Assembly (NCBI GenBank): GCA_025506515.1
Contig: CM046457.1
Location: forward strand, 41,287,541-41,351,540
Length of the DNA: 64,000 nucleotides
Source of the DNA: Flaveria trinervia
Lineage: Eukaryota; Streptophyta; Magnoliopsida; Asterales; Asteraceae
Direction of reading: 5' to 3'
Part shown: one piece after another, positions 1-10,639 of the stretch
Position numbering within the stretch: position 1 is the first letter of the stretch
How the letters are laid out: each line of letters starts with the position of its first letter
Position numbers and translations under genes: made by a program
The notes under the pieces: generated by a model
What the model was told of the DNA's origin: nothing
Seen by the model: only the letters and a program-made list of their open reading frames with translations
Databases searched by the model: none

Positions 1-677
1 ATTGGATCCATCATGTATGCAATGATATGCACTAGACCGGACGTGTCATGCGCCTTAAGCATGACAAGTCGTTACCAACAAAATCCTGGAAACACCATTG
101 GATGGCTGTTAAGAACATACTTAAGTACCTAAGGAGGACAAGAGATATGTTCCTAATCTATGGATCTGGTGATGAGGAACTCGTTGTAAAAGGTTACATG
201 GATGCGAGTTTCCAAACCGATCGTGATGATTCTCGGTCACAATCGGGATATATTTTCATTCTGAATGGAGGAGCGGTCTCATGGAAGAGCTCCAAACAGG
301 ATGTGGTGGCTCTATCAACTACAGAATCAGAATACGTCACCGCCTCATTGGCAGCTCAAGAAGCTGCATGGTTAAAGAAATTCATTGCCGATCTAGGGGT
401 TGTCCCTTCCATTCAGGACCCCCTGGAGATCTTTTGTGATAACGAGGGTGCGATTGCTCAAATCAAGGAACCTCGTGCTCATCAAAGACTAGGCACATTG
501 AGCGGAGATTCAACTACATACGAGATGAAGTTGAAAGAGGAAAGATATGTATTCGCAAAGTTCACACGGATCAGAACATTGCGGATCCTCTCACGAAGCT
601 CCTTGAAAAGGCAAAGCATGAAGGTCATACTTGTGCCATGGGACTTCGATATTCTAGTGATTGGATTTGATCTGTAA
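1..677 (+). pseudogene. A1 Copia pol tail: reverse transcriptase end and RNase H (broken)
   Basis: This is the C-terminal part of a Ty1/Copia polyprotein that enters from the left edge. The first ~95 bases encode the end of reverse transcriptase (RPD and SRYQQNP words). RNase H follows with its metal-binding carboxylates visible in YMDASFQTD, STTESEY and FCDNEGA. The A2 copy at the right edge is a close homologue and shows where A1 is damaged: one base is missing near base 95 (after NPGN), and another shift near base 490 scrambles the C-terminus. The original stop is probably the TGA at 668-670. RNase H normally removes the RNA template after first-strand synthesis; this copy cannot make a full protein. 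The family is Copia; finer lineage (Tork/TAR/Angela side) is tentative. Confidence 0.9.
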
Positions 678-1439
678 ATTTTGTATTTGGATATGTGGAA
701 CTCTTTATTTGAATAAAATTATTTGGTTATAATGTTTCAATTAATGTTCCAATTTAGCATGTTTAATCCATGAGTAAATGTTTACTCTAAATGTCCGTAG
801 TCGTTCATACTTGTGGAACAAGTGTGAGGGTAGATTATTATGAACTTGGATTGGTTGATATTCATAAGGATGAATATAGAGCAATGGGTTGCTACCAAGG
901 TTCATAGATATTTGTGGGATACAAATATTGGACTAACCCGCATCTCAAATTTTACTACATGGAATCTTATTGATTGATCATAAGTAAATTTGAGAAAAGG
1001 AGAATATCATTTGGTATCCTCCGACCTGAGATACATATTGGATTTTGATATTCACCAAGTATTATACCTTGAGCTTATTCTTCACTGTCCTGAAATAGTG
1101 GACAGCACATAAGGGTATGTTTAGGTATGACACGAGGTGTTTGTGAGAAACGTATGTAGTCAAGATGGAATTTGTTCCTCTCATTCGTTGAGAGCAAGAT
1201 GTCTAAGGCCTGATTAAGTTAAATCAACAAGGAATGATCACTCTGTGTCCTTGGATTTAACATGACATCTGTAACAAAAGGATAAATGATTGATTCACCT
1301 AAATCATTTCAAGTAGGGTACTTGAAAGGGATGATGTTATTGAATGGCTATAAGTCATGCGTATTAAGGGTAGTAAACCGTTGTTAGGTGGTATTTATTG
1401 CTTGCATCAATCTTGTATGAATCTTGGGCAAGTAGAAAT
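678..1439 (+). other. A1 3' untranslated region with degenerate polypurine tract
   Basis: About 760 bases without a convincing ORF lie between the RNase H stop and the LTR. They align by eye, base for base over long stretches, with the same interval of A2 (61573-62339, opposite strand). Shared words include TGGATTGGTTGATATTCATA and TTAACATGACATCTGTAACA. The 3' end, GGGCAAGTAGAAAT, corresponds to the cleaner A2 tract GCAAGTGGGAGAT and is read as a decayed polypurine tract. The short ORF at 1357-1554 straddles the UTR/LTR boundary and is not a gene. Confidence 0.7.
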
Positions 1440-1605
1440 TGTAGGATTCTATGTGCCCAAGACACTTAGAATATTGATGTGGTTAGTACGTTATGATCCA
1501 AGTCGGGTTATACCCAATGACAAGCTTAGCAAACACCAATTAATATTTAATTAATGATATGATCATGCAATTAAATATTTACACCAAATTTAGAAAATGG
1601 GTTTA
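1440..1605 (+). repeat. A1 3' LTR, truncated after 166 bp
   Basis: The LTR starts at TGTAGGATTC immediately after the polypurine tract. It matches the start of the complete A2 LTR, including ATGATCCAAGTCGGGT and the following tract. The match stops near 1605, where S1 gag begins, so about 750 bp of LTR are missing. No TG..CA boundary or target duplication is visible there, so this is a deletion junction rather than a clean insertion. Confidence 0.7.
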
Positions 1606-4257
1606 ACTATAGTACACCGGTGGGAGCTGATGGGGTTAAACTAACATTAAGTGGGATGACAGACGCACAGAAAGTAAAGTACAATGCAGAGAAAAGAGTT
1701 TATGCATTGATCACTCAGTCTATCCCCAAAGACATATTCCACCAGTATTCCGAGAACAAGCAGTCTAAGAAACTGTGGGATGCGCTAGAGAAGAGATATG
1801 ATGGTAATGCATCATTGAAGGCAATCAAGGCAAAGGAGTTAAAAAAGGAATTCGATAACTTCTCATCAATTGGTAATGAAAGTTTGGACGAAGTCATAGA
1901 TAGATTCTACCACTTGATGAGCGAATTGCATACACATGGAGTGGCTACTACCATGGAAGAAAAATTAAGCAACTTCGCAGACGGTTGCCTGATAAGTGGG
2001 CTACATTCGTGTCTAACCTGAGACAGAATGGAATCCTTGTAAAGCTGGATGTAAATGACTTCATTCTTAAGTTGTGAGAAGAAGCACTAAGGATGAAGTA
2101 TAGAGCTCAGAAGTCTTCGTACACACAAAATCCAGCTTTATACAACGCCACGCCTCAAGCTAAGACATCTGGAGCACCCCTCCAAACTGCTTTTGTGTCT
2201 AGCTCGTCAGGTCCCTCACATGCTTCTCCTTCTGGATCAGACACGTCTGGGTCATCATGTACCCATCATATTGGATCAGAAGCAAACGCTACCAAACTGA
2301 AGATCGAGAACTTCGGTAATGTGACCGTGGAAGTAGCACGAGAGCATATGGATCTCTTAGCAGCAGTGGTTCATTCATATGATGGACTTGTTGCTGGGAA
2401 GATTGGAAACTGCCATCTGGCAGATGAGGACTACGAGCAGGTGGATGAGATGGAGCTTGAAAGAATGGATATAATGTGGGCCTTAGCAAGTGCTGTCTGG
2501 AGGGCGAAGAAGTTTGTGAAAAAGACTGAACAGAACTTGGTTGCTACTAAGGACACCACCTTTGGCTTCGACAAGAGTAAAGTGACCTGCTTTAACTGTG
2601 GTGAGAAGGGACACTTCAAACGAGAATGTGTCAAGCCAAGAAGACGGGGAATGGGAACCCGTTTTCATCCTTTACTCGCCAGGACAAGCAACCCTCTAGT
2701 TCTACTTCATCAAACAAGGATCCAAAAGCACTAACTACTCATGATGATGAAGGACAAGATTGGAGTTTCAGGTTTGTCTCACCAGGAGAATCTAACATTG
2801 CCAGTGTCGAGGATATTGACGATGATTCTGCGAGTGAAGGTGATATAGCAGTTGAAATTGCAATGTCACATAGTAAGAAACAACTGCAGCCGAGGTCAGC
2901 TACAAGCCAAATGAGGAAGTTTCCACATCAGAGACAGAAAAGCCAGAGTCGACAGAGCCAGAATCATCTGATGCGGCACTGATGGCTAATTCTTCTGAAC
3001 CAACTCAGGTAAGTACCACTGACCAAGTTTTTAATAACCATGCTTGTTCTGATTGTGACACGTTTAGGAATAGCATAGATGAAAAATTTGCTAGGTTATA
3101 GATCATAATGATAACTTAGTAAAAGATTACGTCTGTGCACTGAGGCAAATAGAGTACTAAAACAAAATGAGCATTGTTATAAAGAAAAGATAGACCTATT
3201 GACTAAACAACTTAGGGAAACCGAAGTAGTGGCTTTTAACCAAGCAAACGACAACTATCTTAACTCCCTAGAAGACACTAAGAAACAAAGGGAAGTTTTA
3301 GAAGTCGAAGTTAATTGATTAAAACAGAAACTGCATAGTTGGACTAGTTCTTCACACATAGTTCAACACTTAGTGAGAGAAAGGAATAACGGGGAGGGAT
3401 TAGGCTACAAAGTGGTTCCACCACCACCGGAGACCTTGATGAACACCAAGTCTAGACCAGTAAATAATAACCCCATCAAGGATCATGTGGTGACCACTCC
3501 TCTTGTTACTGATCCAGACACTCATGTTCATCTACTGAATCTGGTAAGAAACAAAAGGAGGCCACTTCAAAGGCAAAGGGTAAATTGCCTTGTATTAACC
3601 TGGAAAATGAATTTGAAAAGGTTAATTTAAAGTCAGGGTCAAATAGAGTCAAATCAGAACCTAAAAGGACTTCTAATGTTACCTTTTCACATGCTGCAAG
3701 TCAAAAACCAGTTAACCAAAAAGTAAAACAGGTTAAATCAGTAAAGTTTGTTACACCAGAGAAAACATCAAACATTCAAGAGTCAAAAACTAAAGTGATT
3801 GATGTTACTAGAGTGTCACGCACTTCTCCACAAAGAAAGTCTACTCATAAAGTTGATAGCAGGTCATGCTACAACTGTGGAGAATGTGGACACATTGCTT
3901 CCGATTGTCATTTCTATCAGACACCTAGGAAGAAGATTGATCTTCTGGACTCTAGACCTAGGTCTTCTAAGCGGAGTTCTCTAACTCCACCTAGAAGAGC
4001 TAGTGAACCTAAAGTCCAACCTGTAAGCCAGACAACTGTTTATCATAAACAGGCACTGCACAAATCTGGTTTATGGAAAGAAAAATCCACCCTCGTGTCT
4101 GATACTGATAACAAGAAGGAACCTAAGCTATCCTCACCTTCTAAGGGTCAATGGGTGGAGTTTATGATGTGTCATGCCTCTGGGAAACCCAAGACAGTCA
4201 AAGCTTGGGTTCCTAACCTAAACTGATTCTGTTACTTTGTATATGCAGGGTGTTTGA
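1606..4257 (+). pseudogene. gag: S1 gag (broken), two CCHC zinc knuckles
   Basis: Gag would form the virus-like particle and bind the genomic RNA. The piece at 1620-2021 is a UBN2/Copia-type gag core (KLWDALEKRY and FDNFSSIGNE words). After a break the frame reopens at 2093 and reaches a zinc knuckle, CFNCGEKGHFKREC (2588-2629). A charged, coiled-coil-like stretch follows at about 3060-3340 in interrupted frames. The segment 3585-4226 is basic and carries a second knuckle, CYNCGECGHIASDC (3867-3908). The start codon and 5' UTR are lost. At least four frame breaks separate these blocks. Two knuckles spaced this way also occur in the M family gag. Confidence 0.85.
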
Positions 4258-5100
4258 TATAGTGCTGAGACTAACACGTGGATTATAGACAGCGGAGCAT
4301 CCAGGCACATGACAGGAAATAACGCCCTTTTATCGAACGTCAAACAAATAAAAGGAGGGCATGTTTCCTTTGCAGGAAACAAAGGAGGCTATATCACAGC
4401 TCAGGGAGAAGTGGGAAATCAGAAAGTTAAGTTTGATAAAGTGAACTACGTTCAACAACTTCAGAACAACTTACTTTCAGTTTCCCAAATATGTGATAAA
4501 GGATTTAAAGTCGTCTTCGATAATCATAAGGGTTACGTGCTGAAGAAAGAATATATGATCCCAGAGGACCAAGTTCTGATGACTGCTTCAAGATATAAAG
4601 ACTTGTATGTCTTGGATCTGTCAACAGCTGCCACAACGGATCATGAGGTTCAGTGTTTCTTATCTAAAGCTACTGAGAGGGACTCCATCTCCTGGCATCG
4701 GATAATGGGACACATAAGTCAACGGAAGATGAATCATTTGATTTAGAAGGATTTAGTTAGAGGAGTGAATGTCAAGAACTTCCAACTTCCTGACTTTTGT
4801 GTAGCTTGCAAGAAAGGCAAACAGACAAAGAAGTCTCATAAGGAAAAGAAAGTTCATTCAATAGAACTTCCTCTTGAGCTTCTTCACATGGATCTGTTCG
4901 GTCCAGTTAGTACAAGGAGCATTGCAGGCGACGCGTACTGGTATGTGGTCACTGATGACTACTCAAGGTTCACTTGGGTCATGTTTTTGAAATCAAAATC
5001 AGAAACTTTGGAGACATTCAAGGAATTAGTAACCACACTGGAATCACTCTACAAGCTCAAAGTTCGACAAATACGCTCAGACAACGGGACAGAATTCAAG
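4258..5100 (+). pseudogene. pol: S1 pol: aspartic protease and integrase N-terminus
   Basis: The frame opens after a TGA at 4255 and contains WIIDSGASRHMTGN, whose DSG (4288-4299) is the aspartic-protease active site that processes the polyprotein. A GAG-pre-integrase segment follows (SWHRIMGH...CVACKKGKQ, the HHCC zinc-binding residues). The integrase core then begins (HMDLFGP, first catalytic Asp near 4891; RSDNGTEF, second Asp near 5080). An in-frame TAG at 4744 interrupts it and is explained by a CAG-to-TAG change. A frameshift near 5100 moves the remainder to another frame. Confidence 0.88.
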
Positions 5101-6140
5101 AATCAAGGATGGAGGCATACTGCAAGGAAAAGGGAATTGTGCATCAATTCACTTCTGCCTACACACCTCAGATGAATGGCGTTGCTGAGAGAAAGAACAG
5201 GAGTTTGATAGAAACAGCCCGGACTATGCTGGCAGACTCGAAACTGCCTATCCAATTCTGGAACGAGGCAGTGGCAAATGCGTGCTATACACTGAACCGA
5301 GTCCTAATAGTCAAGCGCCACGGAAAGACATGTTATGAGCTACTTCAAAGACGCAAACCGAATTTGGAGTATCTTGAACCTTTTGGCACACCGTGTACAC
5401 TTCTGAAGAAGACACAAGAAGAAAAATTTAGCGAGAAGGCAGTTGAAGGAATTTTTCTAGGATACAACATACCGAACAAGCGAGTTTACAATAACTCAAC
5501 GGGTCTTGTAGAAGTGTGGTGTAATGTCGACGTTCAGAGATATACCACACCACCTACAGGCAAAGGACCTGCATACTTCTTCGATTACGATGGATTCTTC
5601 AAATCCTTCAACATCCCTCTCTCTCCCTCGGATGATGAGTTAGCTACTAGGATGATGTATGATATACTAAACACTCCATCCAGCACACAGGGAGAGTCAT
5701 CTACTCAGTCAGAAGGGGTAGTCGATGAAAGTGACTCCTCCTCTGAAGATGAGACTGAAGCAGATGACCAGAACAGTCAGGAGGAACAGGTTCCAGTTCC
5801 TGAAAGTCCACAAGCATCCACAAGTGATGTACCCTCGACTTCAGAACCTCAAACTCCAACCTCCTCAGATGCAGACCAAAATGTTCACAATCTTGGTTCG
5901 GAGGTGACTGTGCCGACTACTCCAGGATCACGACTAAACGTCTATCATCCCCTTGACAATGTTATTGGAGATGTCCGATCAGAAGTACAAACCCGAAATC
6001 AGCTATACTCAGCTGATTACGCCTCAGTTATGGAGAAGGGTTACATTCATGATGGTGCTTATCGATGTTTTGTCTCACAGGTTGAGCCAAAATATGTCAG
6101 TGAAGCACTAAATGATGAGGCGTGGGTGAGTGCCATGTAA
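5101..6140 (+). pseudogene. pol: S1 pol: integrase catalytic core end and C-terminal linker
   Basis: This continues the integrase after the frameshift near 5100. The third catalytic residue, Glu, lies in NGVAERKNRS near 5187. It is followed by the conserved FWNEAVANACYTLNR and the GYNIPNKRVYN region. A serine/acidic linker (SSSEDETEADDQ and TSTSEPQTPTSS) then leads to reverse transcriptase, as is usual for Copia. The frame stops at a TAA at 6138-6140, where homologous copies have CAG or CAA (AM[Q]EEL). Integrase would insert the cDNA; this copy is broken. Confidence 0.88.
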
Positions 6141-7635
6141 GAAGAACTTCTGCAGTTTAAGAAGTTAGGTGTATGGACTCTGGTTGATAGACCTAAAGGT
6201 GCTAAAGTCATTGGCACCAAATGGGTACTAAAATGTAAGAAGGATGACCAAGGAGTCATTATAAGGAACAAAGCTCGACTGGTGGTTCAAGGTTTTCGCC
6301 AAGTCGAGGGGATTGACTATAATGAGGTGTTTGCACCCGTGGCAAGGATGGAAGCTATTCGTATCTTCCTTGCCTATGCATCGTACATGAAGATTAAAGT
6401 CTACCAATTAGATGTGAAGAGTGCATTCCTTCATGGAGAAATCAGGGAAACGGTATGTAAGTCAACCCGAGGGATTTGAAGACCCTTATCATCGGGATAG
6501 AGTTTACAAGCTCGACAAAGCTTTATATGGGCTTCATCAAGCTCCTCGAGCTTGGTATGAGAAACTCTTGACTCATCTTGTGAAACACGGCTTTCACAGG
6601 GGAGTCATTGACTGTACACTGTTTATTAAAGAAAAGGATGGTGACCTACTGCTTGTACAGATATATGTTGATGACATAATCTTCGGGTCAAAGAACGAAG
6701 AGTTATGCAAAGAGTTTGAAGCAGTGATGAAGAAAGAGTTTGAGATGAGTGCAATGGGGGAGATGAAGTTCTTTCTCGGGTTACAGGTGGATCAAACACC
6801 TAATGGGATCTTTCTACATCAGACCAAGTATGTAGGAGACATTCTCAGTCGCTTTGACATGGAGAATGCTTCTGCTGCTGGGACTCCACTTGCTACGAAT
6901 CATGATATAGCACCTGATGAGAATGGAGATCTTGTAGATGCCACTATGTACCGAGGAATGATTGGATCTCTCATGTATCTCACTGCCTCAAGACCTGATA
7001 TCATGTATGCTACATGTTTATGTTCCAGATATCAGGCTAAACCTAAGGTCAATCATCTGATCGGGGTCAAAAGGATCTTTCGCTATCTAAAGGGTACACC
7101 CACACTGGGGTTGTGGTATCCCCATGATGACGATTTTGAGCTCACAGCGTATAGTGACTCGGACTATGGAGGCTGCAAAATGAACTACAAGTCTACATCA
7201 GCAGGGTGTCAATTCTTTGGGAGAAGATTAGTTACATGGCAGTGTAAGAAGCAGACATCGGTTGCATTGTCAACTTGTGAAGCCGAATATGTTGCTGCTG
7301 CAAGTTGCTGTTCCCAAATCATTTGGATTCAACAGCAAATGCAGGATTACGGTTTGAAATTCTCGTCTACTCCTATTTTTGTTGATAACTCTGCTGCAAT
7401 TGCAGTAACCAAAAACCCGGTTCAACATCCTAAGACCAAACACATCGGTATTAAATACCACTTCATAAGAGACTGTTTTGAAAAAACCTTAATAGATGTG
7501 GTTAAAATTAATACTGATTTTCAACGTGCTAACCTCTATACAAAAGCCTTTGATAAACCACGTTTTCAATACTTGCTTGAGGTCAACGGCGTTAAAAAGA
7601 AAAGTGAGGTAATTCCTGATGAGAATAATGCGTAG
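6141..7635 (+). pseudogene. pol: S1 pol: reverse transcriptase and RNase H
   Basis: The reverse transcriptase starts with VWTLVDRP and continues through RLVVQGFRQVEGIDY and QLDVKSAFLHGE. A frameshift near 6455 follows, after which the rest is open to the stop at 7633-7635. The catalytic YVDD is at 6664-6675 (QIYVDDIIFGS). GSLMYLTASRPDI and FFLGLQV are SIRE-lineage words. RNase H has SDSDYGG, STCEAEY and VDNSAAIA as its acidic sites, and the usual KHIGIKYHFIRD tail. The reverse transcriptase to RNase H part from 6421 is one intact frame of about 400 codons, the best preserved stretch of S1. Confidence 0.92.
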
Positions 7636-9060
7636 CCCGATGTAGTTTCGTTAAAGTTTATTTTATTTTTTGTTATCTGTTTTTTTTCTTTTCTTTTGTC
7701 TATTATATTTAAATTCATGTTATCTTGCTGTTTATTAAAATCCAAAAATAATTAAATCCGAAATGATTTTAGTATTTTAGGGGGAGACTATGTCAGCAAG
7801 TTAATATTAAAAAAAAAGGAGAAGGGGTAACTAGCTGAAATAAGGTAGATTGTGTCTGTGATACTGATTCAATACCTTTGGAATATGATAGTACACAGGA
7901 ACAAATCAAGAGGGATTTTAAAAGTTAAGGTTTGAAAAGATGCAAAAGTTCAAAGTATAAGTCTGTGTAGTCTAAGCAATATAAAAAGGGAAAATGACAG
8001 GAAACTGGCAACTCCTAAGGTGACACAGAGAAAGTAGACTTAGAGGCTGCTAGACCACAAATGATATGTTGGTAGATTCAACACAATAGACAATTAGACC
8101 TGACTGGTGATTCAAGATCAAACTAAGTTGTTCAACTGACTGTGGGCTTCCATCTTATCACTGGTTAACACAATCAAAAATATTCCAATAAGGGGTTAAA
8201 TGCCACAAAAGTGTGCGGATGACCACAATTTGAGCAAAGCAAAGAAAAAATGAAAGACAAATGCAATAAAGCTAATGACTCATGTTGTTGGTGCATATTG
8301 TGTCAAATAAAATAAGCTGCTCTAACAAGGAGATAGGTTGTGTGCCTCTCTGCTGTGCGATGGCACTGACCTGAGGATCAGCATAACCTAGATATTCTAG
8401 ATTTCATTGTTGTTTGCCGCCTCTCTGCTGTGCGATGGCACTGACCTGAGGACATGCTTCTCTTTGAAAGCTCTAAGAATAGTCTCTTCTTGTAATAATA
8501 CCCGTAGATCGCTCAAAACCTCTGAGGAATGTTGATTACCATATAAGTGTGGGATCCACAAATGTTAGCTGAAATAATTAAACCTAAATCAGTCACCAGT
8601 CTGCGTCAAAAGTCTGTGTATGGATTTAAGTGGACAAACATACTGACAATCTTAGTGGCTACATTCTCAAGAGTTCAAATCAATGTGAAAATCTAAGAGT
8701 TTCAGTATGATTTCCTTAAGTTGCTAACGACTCTGGATGAACACCGAGAATTTAAGCATAAAAAAGTTTTAATAACAAGTCCCAAAATGATTTGATACTC
8801 CTGTATGATTCCAAAATTGAGTTGGTCCAGATATGATCAATCTAAGTTAAAGCTGTCTACTCCTAATCCAATCCCTTAGATTTTCATCTTAGGGTTTTAT
8901 CTCTCACAAAAAGTCCAAACATAAACTGTAGTTGTGTAGTTAGTTTAAGTTCCTATGTTTATCTTTTAATTCGTGTGTATGTCGGACTACATCAGGGAAA
9001 TCAGAAGGGAATTAACTTACCTAAAAGGGGTCATGTTTGAGATGGCCACATGGTTTTAAA
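7636..9060 (+). other. S1 spacer between pol and the additional ORF
   Basis: There is no coding signal here. A polypurine-like tract, TTTTAGGGGGAGA, sits at 7775-7787, 140 bp after pol. It looks like the element's real tract at 13464, but no LTR-like TG start with matching sequence follows. S2 has the same arrangement at 18659. The tract could be a relic 3' end from before the additional ORF was acquired, or an internal second priming site. Confidence 0.55.
8344..8452 (+). repeat. 34-bp direct duplication in S1 spacer
   Basis: The same 34 bases, beginning GCCTCTCTGCTGTGCGATGG and ending GACCTGAGGA, occur at 8344-8377 and 8419-8452. The start-to-start distance is 75 bp. Related, diverged versions are found twice in the S2 spacer (18047-18083 and 18388-18420). 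Confidence 0.85.
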
Positions 9061-9373
9061 ATTTAAAAGTGTGACCCATTCGCACTAGTGGATCATGGTT
9101 ATCGACCAACTATGCGAATGGCTTCCAATCGGCCGAATGGACATGAATTGATCCATTCGACCGAATGGAAGGGGGAGAATGAAACAATAGACCGACTGAG
9201 GCTCAGTCGGTCAACTAAAGGGGCGAATGAAGGAGACCGAATGAGTCAGTCGACCGACTGAGACTCAGTCGGCCGACTGAATGCGATTGACTAGGCCAAT
9301 CGTACGACTGAACCTCAGTCGCCCGATTGAACTGAGCGAATGAGGCCAGTCGGCCGAATGAACCTAGGTTCAG
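9061..9373 (+). repeat. S1 palindromic-word array upstream of the additional ORF
   Basis: The stretch is packed with short inverted-repeat words such as GACTGAGGCTCAGTC, GACCGACTGAG, CAGTCGGCCGACTGA and CGAATGG. Many words read the same on the opposite strand and could form small hairpins. The same vocabulary appears in the S1 LTR (13686-13900). The array ends directly at a TATA-like box. Confidence 0.8.
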
Positions 9374-9381
9374 TATTTAAG
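9374..9381 (+). promoter_or_regulatory. Putative internal TATA box for the S1 additional ORF
   Basis: TATTTAAG follows the palindromic array. About 30 bp downstream begins a C/T/A-rich leader (CATCTCACTCATCACTCC), as expected for a plant transcription start. The additional ORF begins about 720 bp further on, with a plausible intron between. Four other elements in the window have the same arrangement. No expression evidence is available. Confidence 0.45.
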
Positions 9382-9519
9382 GGACTGAGTCGATCGCATC
9401 TCACTCATCACTCCAACTAGCACCCCAAATCGCACTCTGTACCGTTACCCTGTCAAACTTGCCACCGATTCTGATATACATTGCGGTTAAGATTCTTACA
9501 TTCCAGTGACGTTTTACAG

Positions 9520-10098
9520 GTACACTACTCCTTAAATCCTACCAAAATCAGTACATCACCGAACTACAATAGCGACATTGGATTGAATCAAGAACCGAAC
9601 TGTGAATTGACCTAATCACCTATGTAAATGAAGCAAAATGTTAAAATTGAGTTTAATAGGTTATTAGTGACAAGTAGACGAGGCTAATGGACCATTACAC
9701 ACTGTTAAAAGACTTAGATTGGTCAAGATTCGACCCACAGGCGATCGAACAGTGGGGCAAGCGACTGGTCGTTCGAATGAACTCCAATCGCACGATTGAA
9801 CCTTGCGATTGGATCATTCGACCGACTGAACCACCCGAATGAGTCCAATCGGCAGATTGAACTCAATCGCATGTCTCAAACAGCCGATTGAACTCAATCG
9901 CATGCCTCAAACAGCCGATTGAACTCAATCGCATGCCTCAAACACCCGATTGAACTCAATCGCATGTCTCAAACAGGCGACTGACTTCAGTCGCATGATT
10001 CATTCGCACGAATGAATCAAAATGACTGTCAACTTTACACTTAGAACAGAAGTCTTCATGTCGTATGTATTAATAGTTCTATGTCTTGTGTGTTACAG
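9520..10098 (+). other. Putative leader intron before the S1 additional ORF
   Basis: The donor candidate is TTTTACAG|GTACAC. The acceptor is CTTGTGTGTTACAG, ending at 10098, five bases before the ATG at 10103. The acceptor fits the plant consensus; the donor is weaker. S2 has a homologous arrangement with a perfect GTAAGT donor and a similar intron length once M1 is removed. RNA evidence would be needed. Confidence 0.4.
9855..10009 (+). repeat. 31-bp tandem repeat, about five copies
   Basis: Units start at 9855, 9886, 9917, 9948 and 9979, exactly 31 bp apart. Each contains GATTGAACTCAATCGCATG and then C(C/T)TCAAACA. TTGAACTCAA is self-complementary around its centre. The last unit has diverged to GACTGACTTCAGTCG, which keeps the palindrome. 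The array lies inside the putative leader intron. Confidence 0.9.
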
Positions 10099-10102
10099 AT
10101 AA

Positions 10103-10639
10103 ATGGCAGAAAAGTGGACCATAAATCCAAAGCACAACATCTGTGCCCATTTGGATCACACCACCAGGAACGGGGCTGAGTTTACCGACATTATAGCATT
10201 TCTGAGACGGTCCCGGATCTATAAGGCGATCTCCACTCCTTGCACGCCTTATAGATCACTCCATCAGGCATTCTGGGAGAATGCCTCGGTGGACCGCTCT
10301 CGTGAGCCTTACTGTATCAGGAGCTCCATACTGGGCCATGATATTGAGATCTCTGCTGCCGACATTCAGAGGGTCCTAGAGTTCGGGGAGGACGCTGATC
10401 ATCCTACAAAACTACATCCATTGACAGTGAGAGGATGCTTCCTAAGGATAAAGTACGCTGGGGATATCAACTCAGGTGTGCTCAACAAGAGCAACCTGAG
10501 CCCCCAGTACAAGTACTTAGCACACGTGATCCTCCGGTGTGTAGCATCGAGGAGGGGTGGGTTTGACGACCTCTCAGACCAGATTCAAAATGCCTACGTG
10601 GCATTGGTTCTGAACCACCCCTTCAGTTTTCCAGCATGA
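10103..10639 (+). CDS. S1 additional ORF, N-terminal domain (178 codons, then stop)
   Basis: This is the conserved N-terminal domain of the protein encoded downstream of pol in all SIRE-like elements here. It begins MAEKWTINPKHNICAHL, like the S2 and M2 copies (PKHN/PRHN start). It carries the FW motif in HQAFWENAS and a predicted helix-rich C-terminal half. The ATG follows a splice-acceptor-like TTACAG. The frame ends at 10639, but the domain continues in another frame with a (M)YPGFLQL motif near 10690. I see no signal peptide or membrane segment, so an envelope function is not supported by sequence. Similar proteins are, from memory, common in Asteraceae genomes under misleading names. The function is unknown. 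Confidence 0.7.
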   Translation: MAEKWTINPKHNICAHLDHTTRNGAEFTDIIAFLRRSRIYKAISTPCTPYRSLHQAFWENASVDRSREPYCIRSSILGHDIEISAADIQRVLEFGEDADHPTKLHPLTVRGCFLRIKYAGDINSGVLNKSNLSPQYKYLAHVILRCVASRRGGFDDLSDQIQNAYVALVLNHPFSFPA

